The notes below the pieces were generated by a model. The model had not been told where the DNA came from. It saw only the letters and a program-made list of their open reading frames with translations, and ran no database searches. A program made the position numbers and the translations under genes. A stretch of 64,000 nt of DNA. Source: Rubrivivax sp. (GTDB lineage Bacteria > Pseudomonadota > Gammaproteobacteria > Burkholderiales > Burkholderiaceae_C). Below are positions 12,012 to 20,949 of the stretch, piece by piece. The stretch lies in the NCBI GenBank assembly GCA_016719535.1, contig JADJYX010000001.1:1058106-1122105 (forward strand), read 5' to 3'. Position 1 is the stretch's first letter, and the number at the start of each line of letters is the position of its first letter.

Positions 12012-13187
12012 TCAACGCGACTGCATCGCGCCCGGCGACCAGGCCGCCGGCGGCTGGATCGGGCGGGTGCCGCGCGGGAGCCTGAATTCGGCGATCGGCT
12101 GCAGCGACTCGCCGCCACCCTGGCCCGCCGGCAGCGCCTGGCCGCGCCAGCCCGAGGCCTCGGCGAGGCCGAAGTCCAGCGTATAGATGCTGTTTACCGC
12201 ACGCCGCCGGAAGGCCCACACATTGCCGCTGAAGTCGCCGCGCGTGCCCGGGCTCAGCAGGCCCAGGCCGAGGCTGACGTTGTTGACCGCCTTGACCTCG
12301 GTGCCCGCGGGCAGCCGGTCCTCGAAGACGCGGACGAACCAGCTCGGCGGCCAAGGGTTGCCGACAAAGCTGTTGTGCGACAGGTACAGGCCGCTCTTGG
12401 GCCAGGCATTGCCTTCGCTGCCGTAGGCCACCATCACCGGGTTCTGCGCCCCGGTGCCCTGGCCGATGACGTTGCCGATCACCCAGACCAGACCGCCGTT
12501 GGGCAGGTCGATCTCATACGAGGCCTGGCCCTCGTCGCCGTCGTGGATCAGGTTGTAGGCGATGCGGGACTCGCTGGCGCGGCTCTTGATCAGGTGGCCT
12601 TCGTAGCCACTGTAGAAGCGGCTGCCGCGCACGCTGAATTTGCCGATGCGGCCCACGTACAGCAGGTGGTGCAGACCGCCTTCGATGCGCGGGGCGAGGC
12701 CGAATTCGCTGTCTTCCACCACCAGTTCGGCCGTCGCATCGTTGCCCGTCAGGATGCCGGCCTCGTTGTCCAGGAACAGGCAGTTGCGCACCGTGAGCTT
12801 GCCGGTCTCGTGGCGGATGCCGGCGCCGTTGGCGTCGTCGGCGCGGGCGCCGCGGAACTCCAGGTTTTCGATCGTCACGTCACCGCCGCGCACGACGAGG
12901 ATGGCCTTGCGCTCGGCCACACGGCCCTTGGCCTCGAGCACCGGGCGCCCGTCGACGGCGCGGATGGTCAGTCGCCTCTGGGTCACCACGCCGGTCTGGC
13001 CCTGGTAGGTGCCGGGCATCAGCGCGATGGTGTCGCCATCGGCGGCCGTGGCCAGCGCCTGGGCCAGCGTCATCGACGGCGCCTGCGGCCCGACGATCAG
13101 GGTGGCCGCGTGGGCGGGGGTCAGCAGCAGGGTGGCCCAGAGGACCAGGCCGCCCAGCCGCTGGGTCTGCAGTTTGACGTGTGACAT
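12012..13187 (-). CDS. Exported right-handed parallel beta-helix protein (paralogue 2)
   Basis: 391 residues. The chosen ATG at 13187 starts a signal peptide (MSHVKLQTQRLGGLVLWATL, cleavage near AHA) that an upstream start would bury. The body is a parallel beta-helix: IVGPQAPSMTLAQALATAADGD, then coils with IENLEFRGARADDANGAGIRH, VRNCLFLDNEAGIL and GGLHHLLYVGRIGKF. It shares the motifs HHLLYVGRIG, HL(V/I)KSRA and DGDEG(E/Q)ASY with the gene at 9447-10442. The extra length is at both ends. Function unknown. Confidence 0.78.
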   Translation of the reverse strand: MSHVKLQTQRLGGLVLWATLLLTPAHAATLIVGPQAPSMTLAQALATAADGDTIALMPGTYQGQTGVVTQRRLTIRAVDGRPVLEAKGRVAERKAILVVRGGDVTIENLEFRGARADDANGAGIRHETGKLTVRNCLFLDNEAGILTGNDATAELVVEDSEFGLAPRIEGGLHHLLYVGRIGKFSVRGSRFYSGYEGHLIKSRASESRIAYNLIHDGDEGQASYEIDLPNGGLVWVIGNVIGQGTGAQNPVMVAYGSEGNAWPKSGLYLSHNSFVGNPWPPSWFVRVFEDRLPAGTEVKAVNNVSLGLGLLSPGTRGDFSGNVWAFRRRAVNSIYTLDFGLAEASGWRGQALPAGQGGGESLQPIAEFRLPRGTRPIQPPAAWSPGAMQSR

Positions 13188-13296
13188 GGTGCGGGATTCT
13201 GGACCTGCTTTGACGGCCGGCAGCGTGCGCGAAGCAGACGCGGCCTCCGGGCTTCCACCGACCCCGGCAGCGGTCGGCGGGGTCATGGGCGCGCTA

Positions 13297-13318
13297 TCGT
13301 CACACAACTGTCATAAAT
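13297..13318 (+). promoter_or_regulatory. Candidate Pho box (PhoB-binding direct repeat)
   Basis: Two 7-base units, TCGTCAC and CTGTCAT, are separated by the AT-rich spacer ACAA and followed by AAAT. They reproduce the 11-bp periodicity of the PhoB consensus CTGTCAT-N4. A weaker third unit (CACTCAG, 13319-13325) follows and overlaps the likely Shine-Dalgarno CAGGAG. The site sits 20 bp ahead of the GTG of the ABC binding-protein gene and also 110 bp upstream of the divergent beta-helix gene. It suggests phosphate-starvation control; inference. Confidence 0.55.
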
Positions 13319-13337
13319 CACTCAGGAGATCCGCGCC

Positions 13338-14373
13338 GTGTCGATCCGCCGTTCGTTCGTTCCCGCCATTGCCGTGGCGGCCAGCGCCGCCTGCCTGCCC
13401 GCCCAGGCCCAGGACGGTGGCCAGCTCAACGTCATCTGCTCGGTGCAGGCCGAGTGGTGCAACATGATCCAGACGGTGTTCGCGCGCACCACGGGCATCA
13501 AGGTCAACATGTCGCTCAAGGGCTCGGGCGAGGCGCTGGCGCAGCTGATCGCCGAGCGCGCCAACCCCAAGACCGACGTCTGGTTCGGTGGCACCGGCGA
13601 CCCCCACCTGCAGGCCGCCGAACAAGGCCTGGCGCTGGAATACAAGAGCCCGGCGCTGCCGCAGCTGCACGCCTGGGCGCAGCAGCAGGCGCAGCAAAGC
13701 GGCTGGAAGACGGTGGGCATCTACAGCGGCCCGCTGGGCTTCGGCTACAACACCGAGCTGGTGGCCAAGAAGAAGATGCCGGTGCCGCAGAGCTGGGCCG
13801 ATCTGCTCAAGCCCGTCTACAAGGGCGAGATCCAGGTTGCCAACCCGGCCAGCAGCGGCACCGCCTATACGATGATCGCCACGCTGGTGCAGCTGATGGG
13901 CGAGGACAAGGCCTTCGACTACATGAAAGCAGCTGCACAAGAACATCGCCACCTATACGCGCAGCGGCACCGGACCGATCAAGGCCGTGGCGCGCGGCGA
14001 GACCACGGTGTCGATCAGCTTCGTGCACGACGGCCCGGGCGAGGCGATGCAGGGCTTTCCGGTGGCCACCATCACGCCGGCCGAGGGCACGGGCGCCGAG
14101 ATCGGCTCGATGACGATCATCAAGGGCGCGCGCAACCTCGACAACGCGAAGAAGTTCTACGAATGGGCGCTCACCGCCTCGGCGCAGGAGATGGGCGCCG
14201 CGGCCAAGCAGTTCCAGGTGCCGTCGAACAAGGCCGCCAAGGTCGACCCGCGCGTGCCCGACTTCAAGAAGATCAGGTTCATCAACTACGACTACGCCAG
14301 ATATGGCGCCAGCGCCGAGCGCCGGCGGCTGATCGGCAAGTGGGAAAAAGAGGTGAACTCGCTGCCGCGCTGA
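13338..14373 (+). pseudogene. ABC-transporter periplasmic binding protein, one-base frameshift
   Basis: An extracellular binding protein of the iron/phosphonate-type family 1. Signal peptide MSIRRSFVPAIAVAASAACL is cut near AQA. The N-terminal lobe starts QLNVICSVQAEWCNMI, with two cysteines. The frame is clean to DKAFDYMK (about 13928), then continues one frame over as QLHKNIATYTRSGTGP to WEKEVNSLPR. Deleting one A from ATGAAAGCAGC (13923-13933) restores one frame of about 344 residues. The GTG start has CAGGAG upstream and a Pho-box-like repeat. Permease and ATPase genes follow directly. Either a recent mutation or a read error; the relatives include Fe3+ and 2-aminoethylphosphonate binders, and I cannot choose from sequence alone. 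Confidence 0.8.
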
Positions 14374-14377
14374 TCCC

Positions 14378-16585
14378 ATGGCGCTCGCGCTGACGCGCGG
14401 CCAGCAGCGTTCGCGCCGCATCGTCGCCTTCTGGCTGCTGCTGGGCCTGGCGGCTTTCGTGCTGCTGCCCTGGTACTACCCGCAGAACCTGTCACTGTGG
14501 CGCGCGCTGCCCGGCGTCTTCGGCAGCGCTGAAACCGCCAGCGCCATCGTGCAGGCGCTGCAGCACGGCAGGCCCTGGTTGTGGATCGGCCTCGCGGGGC
14601 TGGCCTTGTGCGCGGCCGGCTGGTCGCTGCCCGCCGGCCGCCTGCAGGGCTGGCTGTGGGTGCTGGGTGCCGGCGGCGCGCTCGCCGGGCTGCTGGCCAG
14701 CGGTTTTGCCATCGGCGCCACCGGCTGGTCGTTCGAGACGCTCAACGCCTGGTTCGGTGAGCTGCCCGGCGGGCAATTCGGCATCGGCCTCGGTGGCGCG
14801 CTGCTGCTGCCGGCGCTGCTGATGCTGCTGGGCGCGGGCATCGCGCGGCTGGGCTATTTCCGCGGTGACCTCTTCGTCGCCGGCGCGGTGGTCTTCTGCT
14901 CGGCGCTGCTGCTGCTGTTCGTGGCGCTGCCGGTGGGCAAGAGCCTGATCGGCGCCTTTGTCGACGAGGGCGGGGCCTTCTCGCTGGCCGCGCTGGCCGA
15001 AAGGCTGGGCCAGGACCGCGTCTGGGGCCTGGGTTGCGTGGTCGGCGGCGTGCGCTGCGGCGTGGCCTGGAATACGCTGTTCCTGGCGCTGCTCACCGCC
15101 ACCGGCACCACCGTCCTGGGCACGCTGATCGCGCTGCTGGCCGAACGCAGCCACAAGCGGCTGGCGCGGCCGCTCAACATCCTGGCGCTGCTGCCCATCA
15201 TCACGCCGCCCTTCGTCGTCGGCCTGGGCCTGATCCTGCTGTTCGGCCGTGCGGGCCTGGTCAACCAGTTCCTGGAATGGGCCTTCGGCATCCCGCCCAC
15301 GCGCTGGTTCTACGGCCTCTTCGGCGTCTGGCTGGCGCAGCTGTTCGCTTTCACGCCGATCGCCTTCATGATCATGCGCGGCGTGGTGCAGGGCATCAGC
15401 CCCAGCCTGGAGGAAGCCGCGCAGACGCTGCGCGCCAGCCGCTGGCAGACCTTCCGCACGGTGACGCTGCCGCTGATGAAGCCGGGCCTGGCCAATGCCT
15501 TCCTGGTGGGCTTCATCGAGAGCATGGCCGACTTCGGCAACCCCATCGTCGTCGGCGGCTCCTATGCGGTGCTGTCGACCGACATCTTCTTCGCCATCGT
15601 CGGCGCGCAGTACGACCAGGGGCGTGCCGCCTCGCTGGCGCTGATCCTCACCGGCTTTGCGCTGACCATCTTCTTCATCCAGCAGCGCGTGCTGGGCAAG
15701 ACCAGCTACACCACGCTCACCGGCAAGGGCGACAGCGGCTTTGCCATGCCCTTGCCCGAGGGCGTGCGCCGCGCCTGCACCGGCCTGGCGCTGCCCTGGC
15801 TGGCCTTCACGGTGATCGTCTATGTCTTCGCCTTCATCGGCGGCTTCGTACAGACCTGGGGGCGCGACTACACGCCCACGCTGGCCCACTTCCGCACCGC
15901 CTTCGATTTGCAGTGGGGCGAATTCGGCCTCGTGTGGGCGGGCACGGCGTGGAACTCGCTCTTCACCACGCTCAAGCTGGCAGCCATCGCGGCGCCCATC
16001 TGCGCCGGCATCGGCCTGCTCATCAGCTGGCTGCTGGCGCGCACGCAGTTCGTGGGGCAGAAGGCCTTCGAATTCGGCGCGCTGCTGGCCTTCGCGATTC
16101 CCGGAACGGTGCTGGGCGTGAGCTACATCCTGGCCTTCAACGTGCCGCCCTTCGAGCTGACGGGCACCGCGCTGATCATCGTGCTGTGCTTCGTCTTCCG
16201 CAATTTGCCGGTGGGCGTGCGCGCCGGCACCGCCAGCTTCAAGCAGCTGGACAAGAGCCTGGACGAGGCCAGCACCATGCTGCGCGCCGGCACCGCCACC
16301 ACGCTGCGCCGCGTGGTGCTGCCGCTGCTCAAGCCCGCGGTGGTGGCGGCGCTGGTCTACAGCTTCGTGCGCAGCATGACCACGGTGTCGGCGGTGGTCT
16401 TCCTGGTGACGGCCGAGAACGAACTGGCCACCACCTACATCATCGGCCGCGTCGGCAACGGCGACTACGGCGTGGCGCTGGCCTATTGCACGGTGCTCAT
16501 CGTGCTGATGTCGCTGGCCACCGCGCTGATCCAGTTTGTCGTCGGCGAGCGCAAGCTCGGCCGCCGCGGCACCCAGGCTCATTGA
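14378..16585 (+). CDS. ABC-transporter permease, fused two-domain (FbpB/PhnU-like)
   Basis: 735 residues with about 12-14 hydrophobic segments. Two binding-protein-dependent permease domains lie in tandem. The EAA loops are EEAAQTLRASRWQTFRTVTL (about residue 345) and DEASTMLRAGTATTLRRVVL (about 630). This fused form is usual for Fe3+ and 2-aminoethylphosphonate uptake systems. An N-terminal extension of about 200 residues carries further membrane segments. It begins 4 bp after the binding-protein stop and ends 7 bp before the ATPase gene. Confidence 0.88.
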   Translation: MALALTRGQQRSRRIVAFWLLLGLAAFVLLPWYYPQNLSLWRALPGVFGSAETASAIVQALQHGRPWLWIGLAGLALCAAGWSLPAGRLQGWLWVLGAGGALAGLLASGFAIGATGWSFETLNAWFGELPGGQFGIGLGGALLLPALLMLLGAGIARLGYFRGDLFVAGAVVFCSALLLLFVALPVGKSLIGAFVDEGGAFSLAALAERLGQDRVWGLGCVVGGVRCGVAWNTLFLALLTATGTTVLGTLIALLAERSHKRLARPLNILALLPIITPPFVVGLGLILLFGRAGLVNQFLEWAFGIPPTRWFYGLFGVWLAQLFAFTPIAFMIMRGVVQGISPSLEEAAQTLRASRWQTFRTVTLPLMKPGLANAFLVGFIESMADFGNPIVVGGSYAVLSTDIFFAIVGAQYDQGRAASLALILTGFALTIFFIQQRVLGKTSYTTLTGKGDSGFAMPLPEGVRRACTGLALPWLAFTVIVYVFAFIGGFVQTWGRDYTPTLAHFRTAFDLQWGEFGLVWAGTAWNSLFTTLKLAAIAAPICAGIGLLISWLLARTQFVGQKAFEFGALLAFAIPGTVLGVSYILAFNVPPFELTGTALIIVLCFVFRNLPVGVRAGTASFKQLDKSLDEASTMLRAGTATTLRRVVLPLLKPAVVAALVYSFVRSMTTVSAVVFLVTAENELATTYIIGRVGNGDYGVALAYCTVLIVLMSLATALIQFVVGERKLGRRGTQAH

Positions 16586-16592
16586 GAACCCC

Positions 16593-17651
16593 ATGACCGC
16601 AGGCATCGAATTCCGTCAGGTCACCAAGCGCTACGGCGACGCCAAGTCGCCGCTGGTCGTCAAGGGCGTCGACCTGACCGTGCCCAAGGGTACGCTGACC
16701 ACCATCCTCGGCCCCAGCGGCTGTGGCAAGACCACGCTGCTGCGCATGATCGCGGGGCTGGACGCCTGCACCGCTGGCACCATCCTCATCGACGGCCAGG
16801 ACGTCACGCACCTGGGCCCGGCCGAGCGCAACGTGAGCATGGTGTTCCAGAGCTACGCGCTCTTCCCGCACATGAAGGTGATCGACAACGTGGCCTATGG
16901 CCTCACGGTCACCGGCGTCGGCCGCGACCAAGCCGCGCGCCGGGCGCGCGCCGCGATGGAGATCGTCGGCCTGCCGGGCTACGAGGACCGGCTGCCGAGC
17001 GAGCTCTCCGGCGGCCAGCAGCAGCGCGTGGCGGTGGCGCGATCGCTGGTGCTGGAGCCTTCGGTGATGCTGTTCGACGAGCCGCTGTCGAACCTGGACG
17101 CGCGGCTGCGGCGCAGCATGCGCGAGGAGATCCGCGCGCTGCAGCAGCGGCTCAAGCTCACCGTGGCCTATGTCACCCACGACCAGAGCGAGGCGCTGGC
17201 CGTCAGCGACCAGATCGTGGTGATGCATGCCGGGCTGATCGCGCAGGCCGGCACGCCGCAGCAGTTGTACGAGCACCCGGCGAGCGAATTTGTCGCCGGC
17301 TTCATGGGCGAGGCCATGCTCTTTACCGGTACGGCCACCGCCGACGGCCGGGTGCAGCTCGGCCCGCTGCAGTTGCCGGCGCGGCGCCCGGTGCCGGCCG
17401 GCCCGGTGAAGGTGGCGGTGCGGCCCGAGGCCTGGACGGTGACCGATGCGGTGTCCGGTGCGGCGGCCGACGCGCTGCCGGGCACGCTGCTGAAATGCGC
17501 CTACCTCGGCAGCTTCCAGGAGCTGACCGTGGCCACGGCCATCGGCGAGATCTTCGTCGTCTCGCCCGATGTGTCGCGCCGCTGGACCGTGGGTGATGCG
17601 CTGGCGCTGCGCCTGTCGGGCAGCGGCGTGTCGGTGGTGGCGGCTGGCTGA
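16593..17651 (+). CDS. ABC-transporter ATP-binding protein (FbpC/PotA/PhnT-like)
   Basis: 352 residues. Walker A is GPSGCGKTT, the Q-loop FQSYALFPHM, the signature LSGGQQQRVAVARSL, and Walker B VMLFDEPLSNLD. A C-terminal TOBE-like domain (about 240-350) ends in VAVRPEAW and LKCAYLGSFQEL. It energises the preceding permease, and the three genes form one operon behind a candidate Pho box. Substrate is Fe3+, an organophosphonate or a related anion. Confidence 0.9.
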   Translation: MTAGIEFRQVTKRYGDAKSPLVVKGVDLTVPKGTLTTILGPSGCGKTTLLRMIAGLDACTAGTILIDGQDVTHLGPAERNVSMVFQSYALFPHMKVIDNVAYGLTVTGVGRDQAARRARAAMEIVGLPGYEDRLPSELSGGQQQRVAVARSLVLEPSVMLFDEPLSNLDARLRRSMREEIRALQQRLKLTVAYVTHDQSEALAVSDQIVVMHAGLIAQAGTPQQLYEHPASEFVAGFMGEAMLFTGTATADGRVQLGPLQLPARRPVPAGPVKVAVRPEAWTVTDAVSGAAADALPGTLLKCAYLGSFQELTVATAIGEIFVVSPDVSRRWTVGDALALRLSGSGVSVVAAG

Positions 17652-17664
17652 ACGACGCGGCGCC

Positions 17665-18354
17665 TCACAGCGCCAGCTCCACCGCGCGGCCTTCCACGCG
17701 CAGCAGCAGGGTGCGGGCGCCGATGCGCTCGAGCACGATGCCGGGCGCCAGCGCATCGCCCTCGCGCACGATCTGGCCGGCCAGCAGCACGAAGCTCTGG
17801 CTGCGGTCCTGCGACTGCACGGCGCCGCCGAAGGCCAGCTGGGCCACCGCGCTGCGCTGCGGCTCGGGCAGCGCGCTGGCGGCGATGGGGCGGGGCGGCG
17901 CGGTGCTGGCGGTGGCCGGGACCGGCGGTGGTGCGGCGATGGCGGCCTCGGTCACCGCGCGGGCCGGCCGGGGCTTCGCGGGCGCCGGCGCCGGGGGCGG
18001 AGCGACGGCCGCCGGCGCGGCGGGCGCAGGTGCTTTGACCACGACCACCGGAGCGGCCGGTGCCGCCACGACCGGCGCCGGAGCGGGCGCCACCGACGGC
18101 GCGGCGGCCGGAACCGGCCGCGCGATCGTGGTGGTTGCGGGCCCGGCGTCGCTGTGGCCCCACCACCACCAGGCTGCGGCCGCCGCCAGCACCAGCAGGG
18201 CCAGTGCCGTGATCGTGAGCGCCCGTTGCCGGGCGGCGCGCGATGCCGGGCCGGGGGCGACATTCAGCGGCGCCGCCACCTGCTGCAGGGCCGGTGCCTG
18301 GCCACGCCGGCGTTCGGCATCGGCGCGGCGCAACGCATCGAGGATGTAGGACAT
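17665..18354 (-). CDS. gspB: GspB-like general secretion pathway protein
   Basis: 229 residues. The N-terminal MSYILDALRRADAERRRGQ is diagnostic of the GspB/ExeB family. A transmembrane helix follows (about 50-68), then an Ala/Pro-rich periplasmic spacer of about 100 residues, and a PDZ-like or pilotin-type C-terminal domain (VLLAGQIVREGDALAPGIVLERI). ExeAB/GspAB helps pass the type II secretin through peptidoglycan. The start overlaps the exeA-like stop (TGATG), and the gene converges with the ABC ATPase 13 bp away. Confidence 0.8.
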   Translation of the reverse strand: MSYILDALRRADAERRRGQAPALQQVAAPLNVAPGPASRAARQRALTITALALLVLAAAAAWWWWGHSDAGPATTTIARPVPAAAPSVAPAPAPVVAAPAAPVVVVKAPAPAAPAAVAPPPAPAPAKPRPARAVTEAAIAAPPPVPATASTAPPRPIAASALPEPQRSAVAQLAFGGAVQSQDRSQSFVLLAGQIVREGDALAPGIVLERIGARTLLLRVEGRAVELAL

Positions 18355-19925
18355 CAGGGCTCCGGGCGCAGGCGGGGTTCTTCGACGCCGCTGGCGCGGT
18401 TGAGCTGCATCAGCGTCAGCGGCCCGGCCAGGCCGTCCAGCGGCAGGCTCTGGCCGACCTGGAAGGCGAAGACACGGCGGCGCAGCGCCTCGTCGGCCGG
18501 GGCGCGGGCGCCGGCGGCGGTATCCGGCCCCTGCAGCGCGGTCAGCTGCGCCAGCACCCAGGCATTGGCATCGCCCGGCGGCGGCCGCCACCAGGCGAGG
18601 TAGCCGCCGTCCCAGGCTGTCTGCAGCGTGGCCAGCGCCACGCGCTGCTCGCCGCCTGCGCCCTGCAGCGTGGCCGTCTCGGCGCCCAGGCTGCGCAGCA
18701 GCACGGTGCCGCCGGCGGTCAGCGCCAGCAGCAGCGGCCGGTCCAGCCGGCGCAGCAGCGCGACATCACCCCGGCCCTCCTGACAGGCCAGGCCCAGGCC
18801 GCGCGCGCTGCGGCAGGCGTCGGCGCCGGGCTCGGCCACCTGGCCCCAGACGGCAGCCAGCGCCGCCACGGCAGCGGCGTCGCCGTCAAAGGGCCGCAGC
18901 GCATCGGCCAGCGCCGGTGCCGGGGCGGCCGCGCCGGCAGCTGCTGCCACCCCCGACGCCGCCGATGCCGCCGATGCCGCCGATGTCGCCGTCGCCACCG
19001 CGCCGCCGCTGCCCCCGCCATGCTGCCACCACCAGGCCGCGGCGGCGCCCGCCACCACCAGCAGCACGGAGGCCGCGGCCAGTGCCAGGCCGAGCCGCTG
19101 CGGCTCGGGCCGGGCGTCGAAGGCCTCGCGCGCCGCGCGCCGCACGATGCGGGCATCGACGGTGCGCGAATCCTGCGCATAGGCGCCCAGCAGCGCGCGC
19201 TGGCACAGCAGGTTGATGCGGCGCGGCACGCCGCCGGTCAGGCGGTGCACCCAGGCCAGCGCGCGTGCGTCGAAGGGCAGCGGCCCCTGCAGGCCGGCCA
19301 CCGCCAGGCGGTGGCGCACATAGTCGGCCGTCTCCGCGGCCGACAGCGGCCCCAGGTGCACGCGCGCGATCACGCGCTGCGACAGCTGCTCCAGCTCGGG
19401 CGTGGCCAGCTGCTCGCGCAGCTCGGGCTGGCCGATGAGCACGATCTGCAGCAGCTTGCGCTCGCTCGTCTCCAGGTTGGTCAGCAGGCGCAGCAGTTCC
19501 AGCAGCTTGGCCGACAGCGCCTGTGCTTCGTCGACCACCAGCAGGCAGTGCTCGCCGCGGGCATGGGCGTCGAGCAGGAAGCGGTTCAGCGCGTCGACAT
19601 AGGGCTTGCCGGTGGTCGGCGGCGGGTCGTCGATGGCGATGCCGAATTCCTGGCACACCGTCTGCAGCAGTTCCACCGGCGTCAGCTTGGGGTTGTAGAC
19701 ATAGGCCACGCGGTGGCCGGGCGGGATCTGCTCGAGGAAGCAGCGGCAGACGGTGGTCTTGCCGGCGCCGATCTCGCCGGTCAGCAGCACGAAGCCGCCG
19801 CCGCCCTGCAGCCCGTACAGCAGGTGCGCCAGCGCCTCGCGGTGCCCCGCGCTCAGGTGCAGGAAGCGCGGGTCGGGCGCGATCGAGAACGCCTCCTGCT
19901 GCAGTCCGAAGAAGGGCGCATACAT
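18354..19925 (-). CDS. gspA: ExeA/GspA-like AAA ATPase of the type II secretion system
   Basis: 523 residues. The N-terminal YAPFFGLQQEAFSIAPDPRF motif identifies the ExeA family. Walker A is GEIGAGKTT, Walker B LLVVDEAQ, followed by LRLLTNLETSERKLLQIVLIGQPELREQL. After a transmembrane helix (about residue 285-300) comes a periplasmic half with an Ala-rich stretch and a domain reaching QSLPLDGLAGPLTLMQLNR, which resembles a peptidoglycan-binding domain. It is thought to drive secretin assembly with GspB. No other T2SS genes lie in the window. Confidence 0.82.
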   Translation of the reverse strand: MYAPFFGLQQEAFSIAPDPRFLHLSAGHREALAHLLYGLQGGGGFVLLTGEIGAGKTTVCRCFLEQIPPGHRVAYVYNPKLTPVELLQTVCQEFGIAIDDPPPTTGKPYVDALNRFLLDAHARGEHCLLVVDEAQALSAKLLELLRLLTNLETSERKLLQIVLIGQPELREQLATPELEQLSQRVIARVHLGPLSAAETADYVRHRLAVAGLQGPLPFDARALAWVHRLTGGVPRRINLLCQRALLGAYAQDSRTVDARIVRRAAREAFDARPEPQRLGLALAAASVLLVVAGAAAAWWWQHGGGSGGAVATATSAASAASAASGVAAAAGAAAPAPALADALRPFDGDAAAVAALAAVWGQVAEPGADACRSARGLGLACQEGRGDVALLRRLDRPLLLALTAGGTVLLRSLGAETATLQGAGGEQRVALATLQTAWDGGYLAWWRPPPGDANAWVLAQLTALQGPDTAAGARAPADEALRRRVFAFQVGQSLPLDGLAGPLTLMQLNRASGVEEPRLRPEP

Positions 19926-19995
19926 GGTGGGGCGGCAGCATAGCGGGTGCCCGCCTGGTCACCCGGGCCATCGGCGCCCGGGTTCTAATGCCGCC

Positions 19996-20949
19996 ATGAA
20001 CCAGCTCGACCAGCTCAAGGCTTACACCACCGTCGTCGCCGATACCGGCAACTTCAGGCAGCTGACGGCCTATGCGCCGCGCGACGCCACCACCAACCCG
20101 TCGCTGATCCTCAAGGCCGTGCAGCAGCCCGAGTACGCGCCGCTGCTGGCCGAGACCGTGGCCACGCATCGCGGCGAGCCGCTGGACGCCATCGTCGACC
20201 AGGTGCTGGTGCGCTTCGGGCGCGAGATCCTGCAGGTCGTGCCCGGCCGCGTCAGCACCGAGGTCGACGCGCGCCTGTCCTTCGACACCGAGGCCACGTT
20301 GGCCCGCGCGCAGCGGCTGATCGGCCTATATGCCGCCGCGGGCATTCCGCGCGAGCGCGTGCTGATCAAGATCGCCGCCACCTGGGAGGGCATCCGCGCG
20401 GCCGAGCGGCTGCAACGCGAAGGCATCCGCTGCAACCTGACGCTGCTGTTCGCCTTCTGCCAGGCGGTGGCCTGCGGCGATGCCGGCGTGCAGCTCATCA
20501 GCCCCTTCGTCGGCCGCATCTACGACTGGCACAGGAAGGCCGCCGGCAGCGCCTGGGACGAGGCCGCGAATGCCGGCGCCAACGACCCTGGCGTGCAATC
20601 GGTGCGTGCCATCTTCCACCACTACAAGCGCCACGGCGTCCGCACCGAGGTGATGGGCGCCAGCTTCCGCAACACCGGCCAGATCGTCGCGCTGGCCGGC
20701 TGCGACCTGCTGACCATCAGCCCCGAGCTGCTGGCGCAGTTGCAGGCCAGCGACGCGCCGCTGGCGCGTGCGCTGGATGCCGAGGCGGCGAAGGCAATGG
20801 ACCTGCCGGCGGTGCACCACGACGAGCGCGGCTTCCGCTGGGCGCTCAACGAGGATGCGATGGCCACCGAGAAGCTGGCCGAGGGCATCCGCGCCTTCGC
20901 CGCCGATGCGGCCCGGCTGGACGCGATGATCGAGCAGGCCCGCCGATGA
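19996..20949 (+). CDS. tal: Transaldolase
   Basis: 317 residues. It moves a dihydroxyacetone unit between sedoheptulose 7-phosphate and erythrose 4-phosphate in the pentose-phosphate pathway. Family motifs are DQLKAYTTVVADTGNF, TTNPSLI, the Schiff-base lysine in VLIKIAATWEG (lysine near residue 119), and FVGRIYDWHRK. The start at 19996 is 70 bp from the divergent exeA-like gene. Its stop overlaps the pgi start (ATGA), so the two are coupled. Confidence 0.97.
   Translation: MNQLDQLKAYTTVVADTGNFRQLTAYAPRDATTNPSLILKAVQQPEYAPLLAETVATHRGEPLDAIVDQVLVRFGREILQVVPGRVSTEVDARLSFDTEATLARAQRLIGLYAAAGIPRERVLIKIAATWEGIRAAERLQREGIRCNLTLLFAFCQAVACGDAGVQLISPFVGRIYDWHRKAAGSAWDEAANAGANDPGVQSVRAIFHHYKRHGVRTEVMGASFRNTGQIVALAGCDLLTISPELLAQLQASDAPLARALDAEAAKAMDLPAVHHDERGFRWALNEDAMATEKLAEGIRAFAADAARLDAMIEQARR

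Noticed and set aside
14492..16606. Long leftward frame opposite the fused permease
   Set aside because: Composition is Gln/Arg/His-rich with no motif, typical of the reverse of a membrane-protein gene.
18890..19030. Repeated GCCGCCGATGCCGCC units as a regulatory repeat
   Set aside because: This is the Ala-rich linker coding sequence of the exeA-like gene, not an independent element.
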